This document shows positions 43,819 to 52,485 of a DNA stretch of 64,000 nucleotides, piece after piece (the first letter of the stretch is position 1; the number at the start of each line of letters is the position of its first letter). Source of the stretch: Acidobacteriota bacterium. Its GTDB lineage: Bacteria; Acidobacteriota; Thermoanaerobaculia; Gp7-AA8. The DNA lies in assembly GCA_003223645.1 (NCBI GenBank), contig QHVT01000004.1:247334-311333 (forward strand), given 5' to 3'. The position numbers and the translations under genes were made by a program. The notes beneath the pieces were generated by a model. The model did not search any database and had not been told where the DNA came from. It saw only the letters and a program-made list of their open reading frames with translations.

Positions 43819-43929
43819 CGCGCGCGACCGTCGCGGAACCATCATGTGCACGTGGACATGATCGGAATCCTGGCGCTCTTCCTGATGGCCTTCGTCGTTC
43901 TCGGAAAAGATCCCGAGGAGATGGACTGA
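43816..43929 (+). CDS. Possible single-pass membrane microprotein, 37 residues
   Basis: Open frame from ATG 43816: a basic, His-rich start (MRARPSRNHHVHVD), one hydrophobic segment (MIGILALFLMAFVVLG) and an acidic end (KDPEEMD). This order, positive inside and acidic outside, is typical of small membrane proteins. It lies after the NarL-type regulator gene and before an inverted repeat. No homologue is known to me. Confidence 0.45.
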   Translation: MRARPSRNHHVHVDMIGILALFLMAFVVLGKDPEEMD

Positions 43930-43931
43930 TT

Positions 43932-44003
43932 TGTGGAGCGGCGGCCGCTTCGGCCGCCGGATTCTCGCGAGAGGTCGGCGGCCGAAGCGGCCGCCGCTCC
44001 ACA
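43932..44003. repeat. TGTGGAGCGGCGGCCGC inverted repeat
   Basis: TGTGGAGCGGCGGCCGCTTC (43932-43951) and GAAGCGGCCGCCGCTCCACA (43984-44003) are perfect complements. The centre has the palindrome TCTCGCGAGA. A near-identical element is at 62342-62417 and a half copy at 52534-52567. Confidence 0.93.
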
Positions 44004-44021
44004 GATTCGTCATTGAAGGAA

Positions 44022-44951
44022 CTAACCGCCCGGCAGCTCGTACGGCGTGGCGCCCCAATACGCATAGAACGTGTCGTCGAGCTTCTTCCAGTTGGTCAGG
44101 ACTTCGGGCTGATTGGCTTCCAGCCATCGCACGAAATGCGGACGCGATCCGTCGGCATCGTTGACTTCGTATCGATCGCCGAGGTCCCACGATGCGATCA
44201 CGCGGCCGTTCAATGCGCGCGCGTTCGGATCGGCCGCGAGACCGGCGATGCCGCGGCCGACGAAGAGCGGCGTCTCCGAGGCGATGAACTCCGGGGCCTT
44301 CTTCGCGGCGTCGCGCCAGTTCGCTTCGGTGACGCCGAAGTGATCGAGCATCCATTCGGAGCGGAGGAAGCCGGGCGTGACCGCGACCGCGGTGACGTTG
44401 CGTCCGCGCAACTCCTGCGAGAGCGCGAAGGCCATGCGGATGACGGTTGTCTTCACGAGGTCGTAGAAGAAATGACCGCGATAGAAAAACGCGTCGCCGT
44501 CCGTGATCTCGACGACGAGGCCGCCGGCGCGCAACCGCGGCAGCGCGTGGTACGACGTGATGATGTGCGTCTTGATCGCGCGATCGATCAGCGTCAGACC
44601 GTCGTCGAGCTTCGTCTCCCACAACTTCTTGCCCCACTCGACGAGATCGTCGCCGCCCCAGATGTCGTTGATGAGGATGTCGAGCTTGCCGATCTCCTCG
44701 AGGAGCGCGGCGACTTGTGCGGGATCGGTGTGATCGACGCGTTTCGCGATTCCGCGTCCGCCGCGCGCGGTGACGATGTCGGCGGTCTCGTGGATCGTCT
44801 CGGGACGATTCTTCATACCCGGATTTCCCGCGACGCTGCGGCCGGTGCAATAGACCGTGGCGCCGGCTTCGCCGAGGGCGGTGGCGATGCCGCGGCCGGC
44901 GCCGCGGGTAGCGCCCGCGACGAGAGCGACTTTCCCTTCGAGCGGTTTCAT
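44022..44951 (-). CDS. SDR-family oxidoreductase
   Basis: A 309-residue short-chain dehydrogenase. It begins LEGKVALVAGATRGAGRGIATALGEAG with the TGxxxGxG-like loop, YCTGRS, then DILINDIWGGDDLVEW, VEITDGDAFFYRGHFFYDLVKTTVIRMAFALSQEL (Tyr and Lys in the YDLVK segment form the active site) and TPGFLRSEWM. The C-terminal part is longer than in classical SDRs and contains LFVGRGIAGLAAD. It matches SDRs annotated as dehydrogenases of unknown substrate. ATG 44951 overlaps the stop of the SixA gene by ATGA. Confidence 0.9.
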   Translation of the reverse strand: MKPLEGKVALVAGATRGAGRGIATALGEAGATVYCTGRSVAGNPGMKNRPETIHETADIVTARGGRGIAKRVDHTDPAQVAALLEEIGKLDILINDIWGGDDLVEWGKKLWETKLDDGLTLIDRAIKTHIITSYHALPRLRAGGLVVEITDGDAFFYRGHFFYDLVKTTVIRMAFALSQELRGRNVTAVAVTPGFLRSEWMLDHFGVTEANWRDAAKKAPEFIASETPLFVGRGIAGLAADPNARALNGRVIASWDLGDRYEVNDADGSRPHFVRWLEANQPEVLTNWKKLDDTFYAYWGATPYELPGG

Positions 44952-45421
44952 CGCTTGCGCAGAACGCGCGGCGTGAGAATCCACTCCAGCGTCGTGCCGC
45001 GGATTCCGTAGCAGCCGCCTTTATCCAACTCGACTCGTCCCGACTTGATGCCGGTGATCGCGCGCATGTTCTCCGTCAGGTCCGGCTCGTGGCCGACGAG
45101 GATGACGCGGCCTTTCAACAACGCCGCTACATCCTTCGGCGCTGAGCCGGGCTTGAGTGCGTCGGTTGTCGTGACGTCGACGTCGTACGCCTTCGCGATG
45201 CGCTTCGCCGTTTGCATCGCGCGCAACAGCGGACTCGAATAAATGGCGTCGACGTTCTTGAACACGCGCTTCAGGCCGCGCGCGATCTCTTTCATCTGCG
45301 CCTCGCCCTTCTTCGTCAACGCGCGGTCTTCGTCTTTCTGATTCGCCGCCGCGTCTTCGGCGATGCCGTGGCGCAGCAGGACGATGAAGCGTTCAGCCGG
45401 TGCTGGTTTCGAAGTCGACAT
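44948..45421 (-). CDS. sixA: SixA-type histidine phosphatase
   Basis: A 157-residue phosphohistidine phosphatase. It has the RHG motif FIVLLRHGIAED (about residues 12-23), a phosphate-binding Arg region DRALTKKGEAQMKEIA, SSPLLRAMQTAKRIA, and the second catalytic His in ILVGHEPDLTENMRAI. SixA removes phosphate from His-containing phosphotransfer domains. It overlaps the upstream ppx gene by 29 nt and the SDR gene by ATGA. The pairing with Ppx/GppA recurs in other bacteria, and a role in polyphosphate metabolism is possible. ATG 45421 is preferred over 45487. Confidence 0.88.
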   Translation of the reverse strand: MSTSKPAPAERFIVLLRHGIAEDAAANQKDEDRALTKKGEAQMKEIARGLKRVFKNVDAIYSSPLLRAMQTAKRIAKAYDVDVTTTDALKPGSAPKDVAALLKGRVILVGHEPDLTENMRAITGIKSGRVELDKGGCYGIRGTTLEWILTPRVLRKR

Positions 45422-46919
45422 TGCGGTCAAACACCTTTCCCAAATAGCGTCCGCGCTTCTCCGCGGCCGCGACCTCCACGTCCGCACTGCTGCGCAGCCG
45501 CAGGCGGAACTGGAGCTGATGATCGGTCGCGTCGATATGCACGTCGCGAACCGCGCGGCTGCGGCTGCGGTCGAGCGCGTCGGCGACGCGGAAGATGGCG
45601 ACGAGCCGGCGCACGATCTCCTGCTGCGACGACGAGAGCTGCGCGAAGTTGTCGTCCGCGGCGTCGGGCGTCGACTTGCGGTGATAGCGCGCGACGTTCG
45701 CCATCACCGCGACCTGATCGGCGGTGAAGCCGCGCAGTCCCGCGTGGCTGATGAGGTAGTACGAATGTTTGTGATGGCTCTGATACGACACGTGCATTCC
45801 GACTTCGTGCAGCAGCGCCGCGTACTCGAGCAGCTCCCGCTCGCCTGTCTGGAACCGATGCAGCTCCTCGGTCTGATCGAAGATGCGCAGCGCGAGGCGC
45901 GCGACATGCGCGGCGTGCGCGCGGTCGACGCCGCTGCGGTCCGCGAGCGCGAGCACCGAAGAGCGGCGCACGCTGCCGCGCTGCTGCGGACGCGGCGCGT
46001 CGCGCGTGGCGTCGAGCACGTACTCGACGATCCCTTCGCGCAGCGCCGCGTCGCACGAGCGGATCTGGTCCATCTCCAGCTTGCGCATCACTTCGTGCAG
46101 CACGATCGCGCCGGCGAGAATCGTCTCCGCGCGCTTCGCATCGATCGCGAACCGCTGCGTGCGCGCGTCGACGGAGAGCGGCGCGAGCTCGCCGATCAAC
46201 TCACCGAGACGCTTGCGTGAAAGCCAGCGCAATCCCGAGGCGGTGGTGTCGGCGGAGGCGATCGTCCCGAGCGTCATGATCGTCCCTGAAGTGCCGACCG
46301 CGAAGTCGAACCCGATCGCGCTGATGCGGCTCAGCGTCTTCTTCAACCGCTTGCGCGCCCACGAGCGGCACGCATCGACTGCCGCCGGCGACGACGCGCG
46401 ATCGAGCTCGAACATCTGCGCCATGCGCAGAGCGCCTAACGGCTCGCTCGCGGTCAGATACACCTCGTCTGCCGTGCCGGCGATCAACTCGAGACTCCCG
46501 CCGCCGATGTCGATGACGAGCGCGGTCCCGCCATGAAAATCGAGCGCGGCGCGAACCGCGCGATAAATGTAGTCCGCCTCTTCTTCACCGGAGACGACGC
46601 GAATCCGGATGCCGGCCGCCTTTTGCGCCGCGGCGATGAACCGCCGCCGGTTCGGCGCCTCGCGAATCGCGCTCGTCGCGACCGCGACCACTTCTTTCAC
46701 CTGCCACCGCTCCGCGATCGCCGCCATCTTCCGCAGCGCCTCGACGCCTCGCTCGATCGCGTCATCGGTCAGCGGCCGCCCCTCGAGCGACCCCCGCCCG
46801 AGCTGGACCATTTCCTTCTCTTTGTCGATGACGCGATAACTCGCCCCGCGCTCCTCGACGATGATCATGTGGATCGAGTTCGTCCCGATGTCGATGGCCG
46901 CGATGCGGTTGCGGGGCAT
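45393..46919 (-). CDS. ppx: Ppx/GppA-family exopolyphosphatase
   Basis: A 508-residue protein. The ASKHA ATPase fold is seen at IAAIDIGTNSIHMIIVEE (residues 5-22), SGEEEADYIYRAVRAAL and VIDIGGGSLELIAG (phosphate-binding loop), plus TSGTIMTLG. The C-terminal third is an HD-type domain (LLEYAALLHEVGMHVSYQSHHKHSYYLISHA), as in full-length Ppx/GppA. It removes terminal phosphate from polyphosphate or pppGpp. The SixA gene overlaps it downstream. Together with ppk1 and ppk2 20 kb away it provides both polyphosphate synthesis and breakdown. Confidence 0.95.
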   Translation of the reverse strand: MPRNRIAAIDIGTNSIHMIIVEERGASYRVIDKEKEMVQLGRGSLEGRPLTDDAIERGVEALRKMAAIAERWQVKEVVAVATSAIREAPNRRRFIAAAQKAAGIRIRVVSGEEEADYIYRAVRAALDFHGGTALVIDIGGGSLELIAGTADEVYLTASEPLGALRMAQMFELDRASSPAAVDACRSWARKRLKKTLSRISAIGFDFAVGTSGTIMTLGTIASADTTASGLRWLSRKRLGELIGELAPLSVDARTQRFAIDAKRAETILAGAIVLHEVMRKLEMDQIRSCDAALREGIVEYVLDATRDAPRPQQRGSVRRSSVLALADRSGVDRAHAAHVARLALRIFDQTEELHRFQTGERELLEYAALLHEVGMHVSYQSHHKHSYYLISHAGLRGFTADQVAVMANVARYHRKSTPDAADDNFAQLSSSQQEIVRRLVAIFRVADALDRSRSRAVRDVHIDATDHQLQFRLRLRSSADVEVAAAEKRGRYLGKVFDRNVDFETSTG

Positions 46920-46967
46920 GCGGAGGGGGATTATGGCGCGCGAAGCGGCGCGATCGATAGATCGCCG

Positions 46968-47180
46968 TCAGTCTTCGTCCGACCAGAACTCTTCGAGCGT
47001 CAGGCCGGGATCTTCGCCGCTTTCCATGCGTTGGTAGCGCCGCTCGGCTTCCGCGATCCACGCTTCCTGAACTTGCGGATCGAACGGAACGCTGGCAACG
47101 AGATGCTCTGCAAGCTTGAGTCGGTCGGAATCGTCGAGCTCCATCGCGATCCGTTTCGCTTCTTCGAGAGTCGTTCCCAT
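46968..47180 (-). CDS. Addiction-module antitoxin-like protein (second copy)
   Basis: A 70-residue acidic helical protein: MGTTLEEAKRIAMELDDSDRLKLAEHLVAS, then VQEAWIAEAERRYQRMESGE and LTLEEFWSDED. It matches the short antitoxins of the addiction module component family. The gene lies directly after the RelE/ParE-like toxin, and a related antitoxin lies directly before it; both share the EAWIAEAxRR block. It could be a true duplicate antitoxin or belong to a lost toxin. Confidence 0.8.
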   Translation of the reverse strand: MGTTLEEAKRIAMELDDSDRLKLAEHLVASVPFDPQVQEAWIAEAERRYQRMESGEDPGLTLEEFWSDED

Positions 47181-47201
47181 TGGGTCAATGTACCTCGGGA
47201 G

Positions 47202-47507
47202 TCAGCGCCGGAGGCGCTTCCGCCAGTAGCCCGGACGGCGGCTGTCGTGTGCAATTGCCCACACCACGATGATTGCATCTTCTATCGCGTAAATGATTTT
47301 GTAGGGCCAATCCGCTAATGCAAATGACCGTACGCCGCCGTAGAGCTTGTGGCCGGCTTCTGGATAATCAACGAGCAGCTCGATGTCGTAATGAACGGCT
47401 TCAAGAAACTCGAAGCCTCGGCCGGCTCGCTGACTTTCCAAGAATCCGATTGCCTCGTCGAGCTCCAAGCGTGCGTCAGCGCCGAGTTCGTACGTCTCGA
47501 CCGGCAT
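47202..47507 (-). CDS. RelE/ParE-superfamily toxin
   Basis: A 101-residue toxin from ATG 47507 (GTG 47516 would add three residues). The fold is VETYELGADARLELDEAIGFLESQRAGRGFEFLEAV (two helices), followed by ELLVDYPEAGHKLYGGVRSFALADWPYKIIYAIEDAIIVVWAIAHDSRRPGYWRKR, with the basic C-terminal Arg/His cluster that binds RNA or gyrase. It overlaps the upstream antitoxin gene by 32 nt, so the two are coupled. It probably acts as a ParE- or RelE-like inhibitor of replication or translation. Confidence 0.9.
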   Translation of the reverse strand: MPVETYELGADARLELDEAIGFLESQRAGRGFEFLEAVHYDIELLVDYPEAGHKLYGGVRSFALADWPYKIIYAIEDAIIVVWAIAHDSRRPGYWRKRLRR

Positions 47508-47730
47508 ACTTCGCACGCAACTCGCGGAACACTTGCTCGCCCGGAATCGTCTGAGATCGGCCGGCCTTCCACTCTTCGCGGCGCCGTATAGCCTCCGCGA
47601 TCCACGCTTCCTCGATCTCGCGCTCTTCGTCTGTCATCGTGCTCGCATACAACTGCTGCGAGAGTTGGAGGCGCTCTTCGATCGGAAGTGACATCGCATC
47701 CCGAAGAATCTGCTGGTGTGTGCGTCCCAT
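47476..47730 (-). CDS. Addiction-module antitoxin
   Basis: An 84-residue protein: MGRTHQQILRDAMSLPIEERLQLSQQLYAS, then EIEEAWIAEAIRRREEWKAGRSQTIPGEQVFRELRAKY. The first helix pair and the last charged helix follow the addiction module component family, whose genes precede RelE/ParE toxins. The stop lies inside the toxin gene (32-nt overlap). It is 20 nt from prfA but on the same strand and likely has its own promoter. Confidence 0.85.
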   Translation of the reverse strand: MGRTHQQILRDAMSLPIEERLQLSQQLYASTMTDEEREIEEAWIAEAIRRREEWKAGRSQTIPGEQVFRELRAKYAGRDVRTRR

Positions 47731-47750
47731 GTGTTCAGTCTACCTCGGTC

Positions 47751-48821
47751 CTACCGCGCCTCCACCGCCTCCCGCAATTTCTCCGCCTGGAAGTGCGCGA
47801 TCAGGGGCTCGATCACGACGTCGATGTTGCCGTTCATGATGTCGGGGAGGTTGTGCACGGTGAGGCCGATGCGGTGGTCGGTGACGCGGTCCTGGGGGAA
47901 GTTGTAGGTGCGGATTTTCTCCGACCGGTCGCCGGTGCCGATCATGCCTTTGCGGGTGGCGGAGAGCTCGGCTTCGCGTTTCTGGCGCTCGATGTCGTAG
48001 AGGCGCGCCTTCAGCACCTTGAGCGCTTTCGCGCGGTTTTTGATCTGCGACTTTTCGTCCTGGCAGGAGACGACGACTCCGCTCGGGAGGTGGGTCATGC
48101 GGACGGCGGAGTAGGTCGTGTTGACGGACTGTCCGCCGGGACCGGACGAACAAAACGTGTCGATGCGCAGGTCTTTTTCATTGATCACGATGTCGATGTC
48201 TTCGACTTCGGGGAGGACGGCGACGGTGATCGCGGACGTGTGAATGCGTCCCTGCGTTTCGGTCTGCGGGACGCGCTGCACGCGGTGGACTCCGGACTCG
48301 AATTTCAGCCGCGAGTAGACCTTGTTGCCTTCAATCTGGATCGTGGCGTCTTTGATGCCGCTCACGGATGAATAGTTCGCGTCGGTGACTTCGACTTTCC
48401 AGCGCTTGATCTCCGCGTAGCGGATGTACATGCGCATGATCTCCGCGGCGAAGAGAGACGCTTCGTCGCCTCCCGTGCCGGCGCGGATCTCGACGAACAC
48501 GTTCTTCTCGTCGTTCGGATCTCTCGGCTGGAGGAGCACTTTCAGCTCCGCTTCGAGTGTCGGCTCCTGCGGCCCGATCTCCGCCAGTTCCAGCTCCGCG
48601 AGCTCGCGCATCTCGTCGTCGCTGCGCAGCATGTCGCGCGCGTCGGCGATGCGCTTCTTCACGTCGCGCAGCTGGCGATACTTCGCGACGACTTCTTCGA
48701 TCTCGGCGATCGCTTTCATCGTGTCGCGAAACAGCTTCACGTCGGTGGCGACGGACTGATCACCGATCTTGTGCTGCAGCTCTTCGTAGCGTTTTTCGAT
48801 GTCGTTGAGTTTTTCGTACAT
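47751..48821 (-). CDS. prfA: Peptide chain release factor 1
   Basis: A 356-residue class I release factor for UAA and UAG. Domain 1 is coiled ([21 protein letters not shown]). The ribosome-binding [22 protein letters not shown] precedes domain 2, which contains the [20 protein letters not shown] region. The catalytic GGQ is in [38 protein letters not shown], and the end is [16 protein letters not shown]. Length and order are normal (E. coli 360). No prmC gene follows; the addiction module does. Confidence 0.97.
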   Translation of the reverse strand: MYEKLNDIEKRYEELQHKIGDQSVATDVKLFRDTMKAIAEIEEVVAKYRQLRDVKKRIADARDMLRSDDEMRELAELELAEIGPQEPTLEAELKVLLQPRDPNDEKNVFVEIRAGTGGDEASLFAAEIMRMYIRYAEIKRWKVEVTDANYSSVSGIKDATIQIEGNKVYSRLKFESGVHRVQRVPQTETQGRIHTSAITVAVLPEVEDIDIVINEKDLRIDTFCSSGPGGQSVNTTYSAVRMTHLPSGVVVSCQDEKSQIKNRAKALKVLKARLYDIERQKREAELSATRKGMIGTGDRSEKIRTYNFPQDRVTDHRIGLTVHNLPDIMNGNIDVVIEPLIAHFQAEKLREAVEAR

Positions 48822-48872
48822 GGCTGCGCACCTCTGGCAGAAACGTCAGAAGAGAGATGAGGGAGTGCGTAG

Positions 48873-49928
48873 CTAAGCGACGGCCGCTTGCTCGGGCTCG
48901 ACCGCGTCGTAGAGCAGCGCTTCTTTCAGCGCGATGATCGCGATCTCGAGCTGCTTGTCGTCCGGCTCTTTGGTGGTGATGCGCTGGAGCCAGAGGCCGG
49001 GCGTGATGAGCATGCGGCAGGCGGCGCTGTCGAGGTGACGCGCGGAGAAGCGGATGACTTCGTACGCGAGCCCGGCGATGAGCGGGATGAGGACGACGCG
49101 CGCGCCGAACTTGATGGCGAAGTGCGCGCTCGACGGAATCAGCGAGAAGACGAGGATCGAGATCGCCATCACGAACATGAGGAAGCTCGTGCCGCAGCGC
49201 GGATGGAGCGTCGACTTGCCGCGCGCATTCTCGACCGTCAGGTCCTGGTTCGCCTCGAAGGTGTAGACCGTCTTGTGCTCGGCGCCGTGGTACTGGAACA
49301 CGCGGCGGATGTCTTCCATCATCGAGATGGAGGCGATGTAGACGAAGAAGAAGACCGCGCGCAGGACGCCGTCGACGGCGTTGTAGGCGAAGTTCCCCAT
49401 CGCCGGCCAAACGTATGCGCGAAGCAGGTTCGTGAGTCCGAGCGGCGCGAGGATGAAGAGGCCGACGCCGAGAACGATCGACATCAGCAGCGTGGCTGCG
49501 ATCGCCCAGTTCGACATCTCCTGTTCGCCTTCCTCGCCCGCCGACGCCACGCTCGCCGAGTAGTTGAGCGCGCGGACGCCGAGGATCAGCGACTGGATGA
49601 GCACGACCGATCCGCGAAGCACGGGGAACTTGAGGAACGGATACTTCTGCGTGATTGACGTCAGCTTGTCCTTGCGGATGGAGACGCCGCCGTCCGGCTG
49701 GCGGACGGCGACGGAGTAGCCGGTGAGCGAGCGCATCATCACGCCCTCGATCACGGCTTGGCCGCCGATCAGCATGTCGACGTTTTTGTCCGTCGATAAA
49801 GCGACCTTACGATCGCCCGACAAGGCGACCTTACGATCGCCCGAGCTCGGCATCGACGAAGTCAGACCGTTCGTGAACGCGTTGAACGCGCCGATGATCA
49901 CCTTCGCTGCGCCGAGCCACGGTCTCAT
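48873..49928 (-). CDS. DUF1385 membrane protein with an in-frame repeat insertion
   Basis: A 351-residue membrane protein. The family core begins [26 protein letters not shown]. Helices include [57 protein letters not shown] (conserved in DUF1385) and [24 protein letters not shown]. It is often located near prfA and rpmE. The N-terminal segment before the core contains a duplicated GDRKVALS, encoded by a 24-bp tandem repeat. The start overlaps the rpmE stop by ATGA. Function unknown. Confidence 0.88.
   Translation of the reverse strand: MRPWLGAAKVIIGAFNAFTNGLTSSMPSSGDRKVALSGDRKVALSTDKNVDMLIGGQAVIEGVMMRSLTGYSVAVRQPDGGVSIRKDKLTSITQKYPFLKFPVLRGSVVLIQSLILGVRALNYSASVASAGEEGEQEMSNWAIAATLLMSIVLGVGLFILAPLGLTNLLRAYVWPAMGNFAYNAVDGVLRAVFFFVYIASISMMEDIRRVFQYHGAEHKTVYTFEANQDLTVENARGKSTLHPRCGTSFLMFVMAISILVFSLIPSSAHFAIKFGARVVLIPLIAGLAYEVIRFSARHLDSAACRMLITPGLWLQRITTKEPDDKQLEIAIIALKEALLYDAVEPEQAAVA
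49794..49845 (-). repeat. Tandem 24-bp repeat inside the DUF1385 gene
   Basis: GCGACCTTACGATCGCCCGA occurs twice, 24 bp apart (starting 49801 and 49825). It encodes two GDRKVALS units in the poorly conserved leader of the protein. It keeps frame (24 = 8 codons). Confidence 0.8.
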
Positions 49929-50140
49929 GCTTGTTTCTTTTCCCTGTTCGCGTACTTCTTCTGGAACCGGTCGATGCGGCCCGCGGTGTCGACGAGTTTC
50001 TGCTTGCCGGTGAAGAACGGATGGCACTTGGAGCAGATCTCGATGCGCAGGTCTTTGCGCGTCGAGCCGGTGGTCCAGCCCTCGCCGCACGCGCAGTGCA
50101 CGTTGACCTGCTGATATTTCGGATGAATTTCTGGCTTCAT
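49925..50140 (-). CDS. rpmE: Ribosomal protein bL31, zinc-binding form
   Basis: A 71-residue protein. It begins [22 protein letters not shown], the zinc-type bL31 signature with CAC, and has [15 protein letters not shown] providing the second pair. It ends [17 protein letters not shown] frame from 50203 is rejected since ATG 50140 gives the exact family start. It is translationally coupled to the DUF1385 gene and close to prfA, a gene order seen in many bacteria. Confidence 0.95.
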   Translation of the reverse strand: MKPEIHPKYQQVNVHCACGEGWTTGSTRKDLRIEICSKCHPFFTGKQKLVDTAGRIDRFQKKYANREKKQA

Positions 50141-50212
50141 TGACGTCCTCGTAGCTCTTAGGTCCTGGGTGTTAGCTCTTAGGGAACGGGGGAGTATAGC
50201 CAAATATTCTAA

Positions 50213-50267
50213 GGAGAGGGGGCGTCCCGCCCGCCCACGGGGAGGCGGGCGGGACGCCCGCTCTCCT
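50213..50267. repeat. GGAGAGGGGGCGTCCC inverted repeat before rpmE
   Basis: GGAGAGGGGGCGTCCCGCCC (50213-50232) pairs with GGGCGGGACGCCCGCTCTCC (about 50247-50266). It starts about 73 bp upstream of rpmE and ends one base before the pit stop codon. Upstream of it, 50158-50182 carries a direct duplication of TAGCTCTTAGG. Confidence 0.88.
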
Positions 50268-51260
50268 CTACCCCTGGAACGGCATCACGCACCAGAAAAC
50301 CAGCGAGCCGATGAGTGCCGACATCGGGATCGTCAACACCCAGGCCCACACGATCTTTCCCGCGATTCCCCACCGGACCGCGGACAGGCGGCGGGTTGCG
50401 CCGACGCCGACGATCGCGCCGGTGATCGTGTGGGTGGTCGAGACCGGTACGCCGAAGCTCGTGGCCATGAAGAGCGTGATCGCACCGGCGGTCTCGGCGG
50501 CGAAGCCGCCCACCGGCTGGAGGCGCGTGATCTTGCTGCCCATGGTGTGAATGATCCGCCAGCCGCCGCTGAGCGTGCCGAGGGCGATCGCGGCGTGCGC
50601 GGAGAGGATGACCCAGACCGGGATGTCGAACGTCTTCATGTAGCCGGCCGTCACGAGGACGCCGGAGATGATGCCCATCGTCTTCTGAGCGTCATTGCCG
50701 CCGTGTCCGAGGGAGTACGCGGCGGCGGAGAGGAGCTGCAGCTTGCGGAACGTGCGGTCGACGCGCAGCGGCGTCATCCGCTGGAAGAGGTTGTAGATGA
50801 GGATCGCGATGATGAGCGCGAGGGTGAGTCCGATCAGCGGGGCGAGGACGATGTACAGCAGCGTCTTCGTCCATCCGGAGATGATGATCACGTCCCAGCC
50901 TCCGTGCGCGACCGCCGCGCCGGCGTAGCCGCCGATGAGCGCGTGCGAGGAGCTGGTCGGAAGGCCGAGGTACCAGGTGATGAGGTCCCAGATGATGGCG
51001 CCCATCAAGCCGCCGAAGATGACGGAGAAGTTGACGGCTTTGAGATCGATCATCCCGTTGCCGATCGTCTTCGCGACGGCGGTGCCGAACGTGAACGCGG
51101 CGACGAAGTTGAAGAACGCGGCCCAGATGACGGCCTGACCGGGCGAGAGCACGCGCGTCGAGACGACGGTGGCGATCGAGTTCGCCGCGTCGTGAAAGCC
51201 GTTGATGAAATCGAAGGTCAGTGCGACGGCGATGATCCCGATGACGGTGAGCAGCAGCAT
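50268..51260 (-). CDS. pit: Low-affinity inorganic phosphate transporter, PiT family
   Basis: A 330-residue membrane protein with about 10 helices. The duplicated PiT signature [18 protein letters not shown] (residues 21-38) and [16 protein letters not shown] in the second half is present, along with [19 protein letters not shown] and [18 protein letters not shown]. It imports metal-phosphate with protons. It follows the DUF47 gene by 9 nt in the same direction, as in many genomes where the DUF47 protein controls PiT. Its 3' end stands at an inverted repeat. Confidence 0.96.
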   Translation of the reverse strand: MLLLTVIGIIAVALTFDFINGFHDAANSIATVVSTRVLSPGQAVIWAAFFNFVAAFTFGTAVAKTIGNGMIDLKAVNFSVIFGGLMGAIIWDLITWYLGLPTSSSHALIGGYAGAAVAHGGWDVIIISGWTKTLLYIVLAPLIGLTLALIIAILIYNLFQRMTPLRVDRTFRKLQLLSAAAYSLGHGGNDAQKTMGIISGVLVTAGYMKTFDIPVWVILSAHAAIALGTLSGGWRIIHTMGSKITRLQPVGGFAAETAGAITLFMATSFGVPVSTTHTITGAIVGVGATRRLSAVRWGIAGKIVWAWVLTIPMSALIGSLVFWCVMPFQG

Positions 51261-51269
51261 GCGCGCAGG

Positions 51270-51890
51270 CTACCCGTGCTTCACGACGACGTTCTCGAGG
51301 AGGTTCGCGACGTCTTCACACGCGTCGGTCGCCTCTTCCAGCACGTCGAAAATTTCTTTCCACTTCATCACGGTGATCGGATCCTTCTCGTCGTCGAACA
51401 ACTGTCCGATCGCCTGCTTGTGAATGCGGTCCGCTTCATTTTCGAGTCGATTGATCTCGATCGCGCGGTCGAGCACGCCTTTGCGATTCTCGAGCGCTTC
51501 GACGGCCGCACGCAGCTCATCGCATTGTTTGACGATCACGGCCGTGAGCTCGCGCGTGCCGGGGCGGCACTTCTCGATGCGATAGAGCGGGATGAGCGCG
51601 GCGACGCTGTCGATCGCGTCCATGACGTCGTCGAACGTGCGCGCCAGCTCGTGAATGTCTTCGCGGTCGATCGGCGTGACGAAGGTCTTGTTGAGGCGCT
51701 GGATGATTTCGTGCGTCAGGAAATCGCACTGATGCTCGATCTCCTTGATCTCGTGCGCCTTGTCGGCGATCGGAGGATCGGACGCCATCATCTGCTCGAG
51801 CAGCCGCGCGCCGACCCGCAGCTGGTCCGCCATCATCCTGAAGTCGTCGTAGAACTTCTCCTCGCGGGGAATGAGACGGAATCTCGCCAC
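51270..51890 (-). CDS. DUF47/PhoU-like regulator of Pit
   Basis: A 206-residue helical protein from GTG 51890, preceded by GGAGG with 7-nt spacing. It begins ARFRLIPREEKFYDDFRMMADQL and contains HEIKEIEHQCDFLTHEIIQRLNKTFVTPIDREDIHELARTFDDVMDAID, the PhoU-like metal-binding helical signature, and ends DVLEEATDACEDVANLLENVVVKHG. DUF47 proteins pair with PiT permeases, probably to gate transport. It is the first gene of the pair and is divergent from the truncated Tat gene. Confidence 0.93.
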   Translation of the reverse strand: MARFRLIPREEKFYDDFRMMADQLRVGARLLEQMMASDPPIADKAHEIKEIEHQCDFLTHEIIQRLNKTFVTPIDREDIHELARTFDDVMDAIDSVAALIPLYRIEKCRPGTRELTAVIVKQCDELRAAVEALENRKGVLDRAIEINRLENEADRIHKQAIGQLFDDEKDPITVMKWKEIFDVLEEATDACEDVANLLENVVVKHG

Positions 51891-51963
51891 TGGTGATCCT
51901 CCTCTGGGGAAAGGCGGCGCGATTCTACAGTGAACTGGCCTGTTCCCCGCACGCGCGATTTTC

Positions 51964-52485
51964 ATGACACTTCCGCCCTGTGATCAACCACCGGATGACG
52001 AGCCGGAAGATCCCTCGCGGCGCGAGTTTCTGATCGGATCGGCCGGCGCGGTGATCGTCGCGCCGCTCCTGGCCGGCGCAGCGGAAACCGCGGCGCCGAA
52101 AAGCGAGCCGGAGAGGCTCCAAATTACGACGGTCTGTCAAATCAGGATGGTGGTCCGTCAAATCGCGAGTGGTGGTCCATCCAATCAACACCGTGGTCCA
52201 TCAAATCATCACCAGTGGTCTATCCAACGAACACGTCGTCCATCAAATCACGACTGGTGGTCTATCCAATCAACACCGGGGTCCATCAAATCATCACCAG
52301 TGGTCTATCCAATGAACACGTCGTCCATCAAATCACGACTGGTGATCTATCCAATCAACACCGCGATCCATCAAATCATCACTAGTGGTCTATCCAATCA
52401 ACACCGTGGTCCGTCAAATCAACACCGTGGTCCATCAAATCGGGACCGCGGTCCATCAAATCGATCTATCAGGCGGCGAGTTTGA
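51964..52485 (+). pseudogene. Tat-signal protein broken by array B
   Basis: ATG 51964 starts a normal twin-arginine leader: DDEPEDPSRREFLIGSAGAV, hydrophobic core, then LLAGAAETAAP. After about 10 residues that look like the first strand of a mature protein (ERLQITTV), the frame enters array B near residue 55. From there it reads heptad repeats (GPSNQHR-like) to 52485. The leader resembles those of secreted (2Fe-2S) or xanthine-dehydrogenase-type proteins, but the mature domain is missing. Either a gene was cut by the array or the repeat is translated. I favour truncation. Confidence 0.6.

Noticed and set aside
44022-44984. Start of the SDR gene at 44984
   Set aside because: The extra 11 residues lie inside the SixA gene and ATG 44951 has the ATGA coupling common in this genome.
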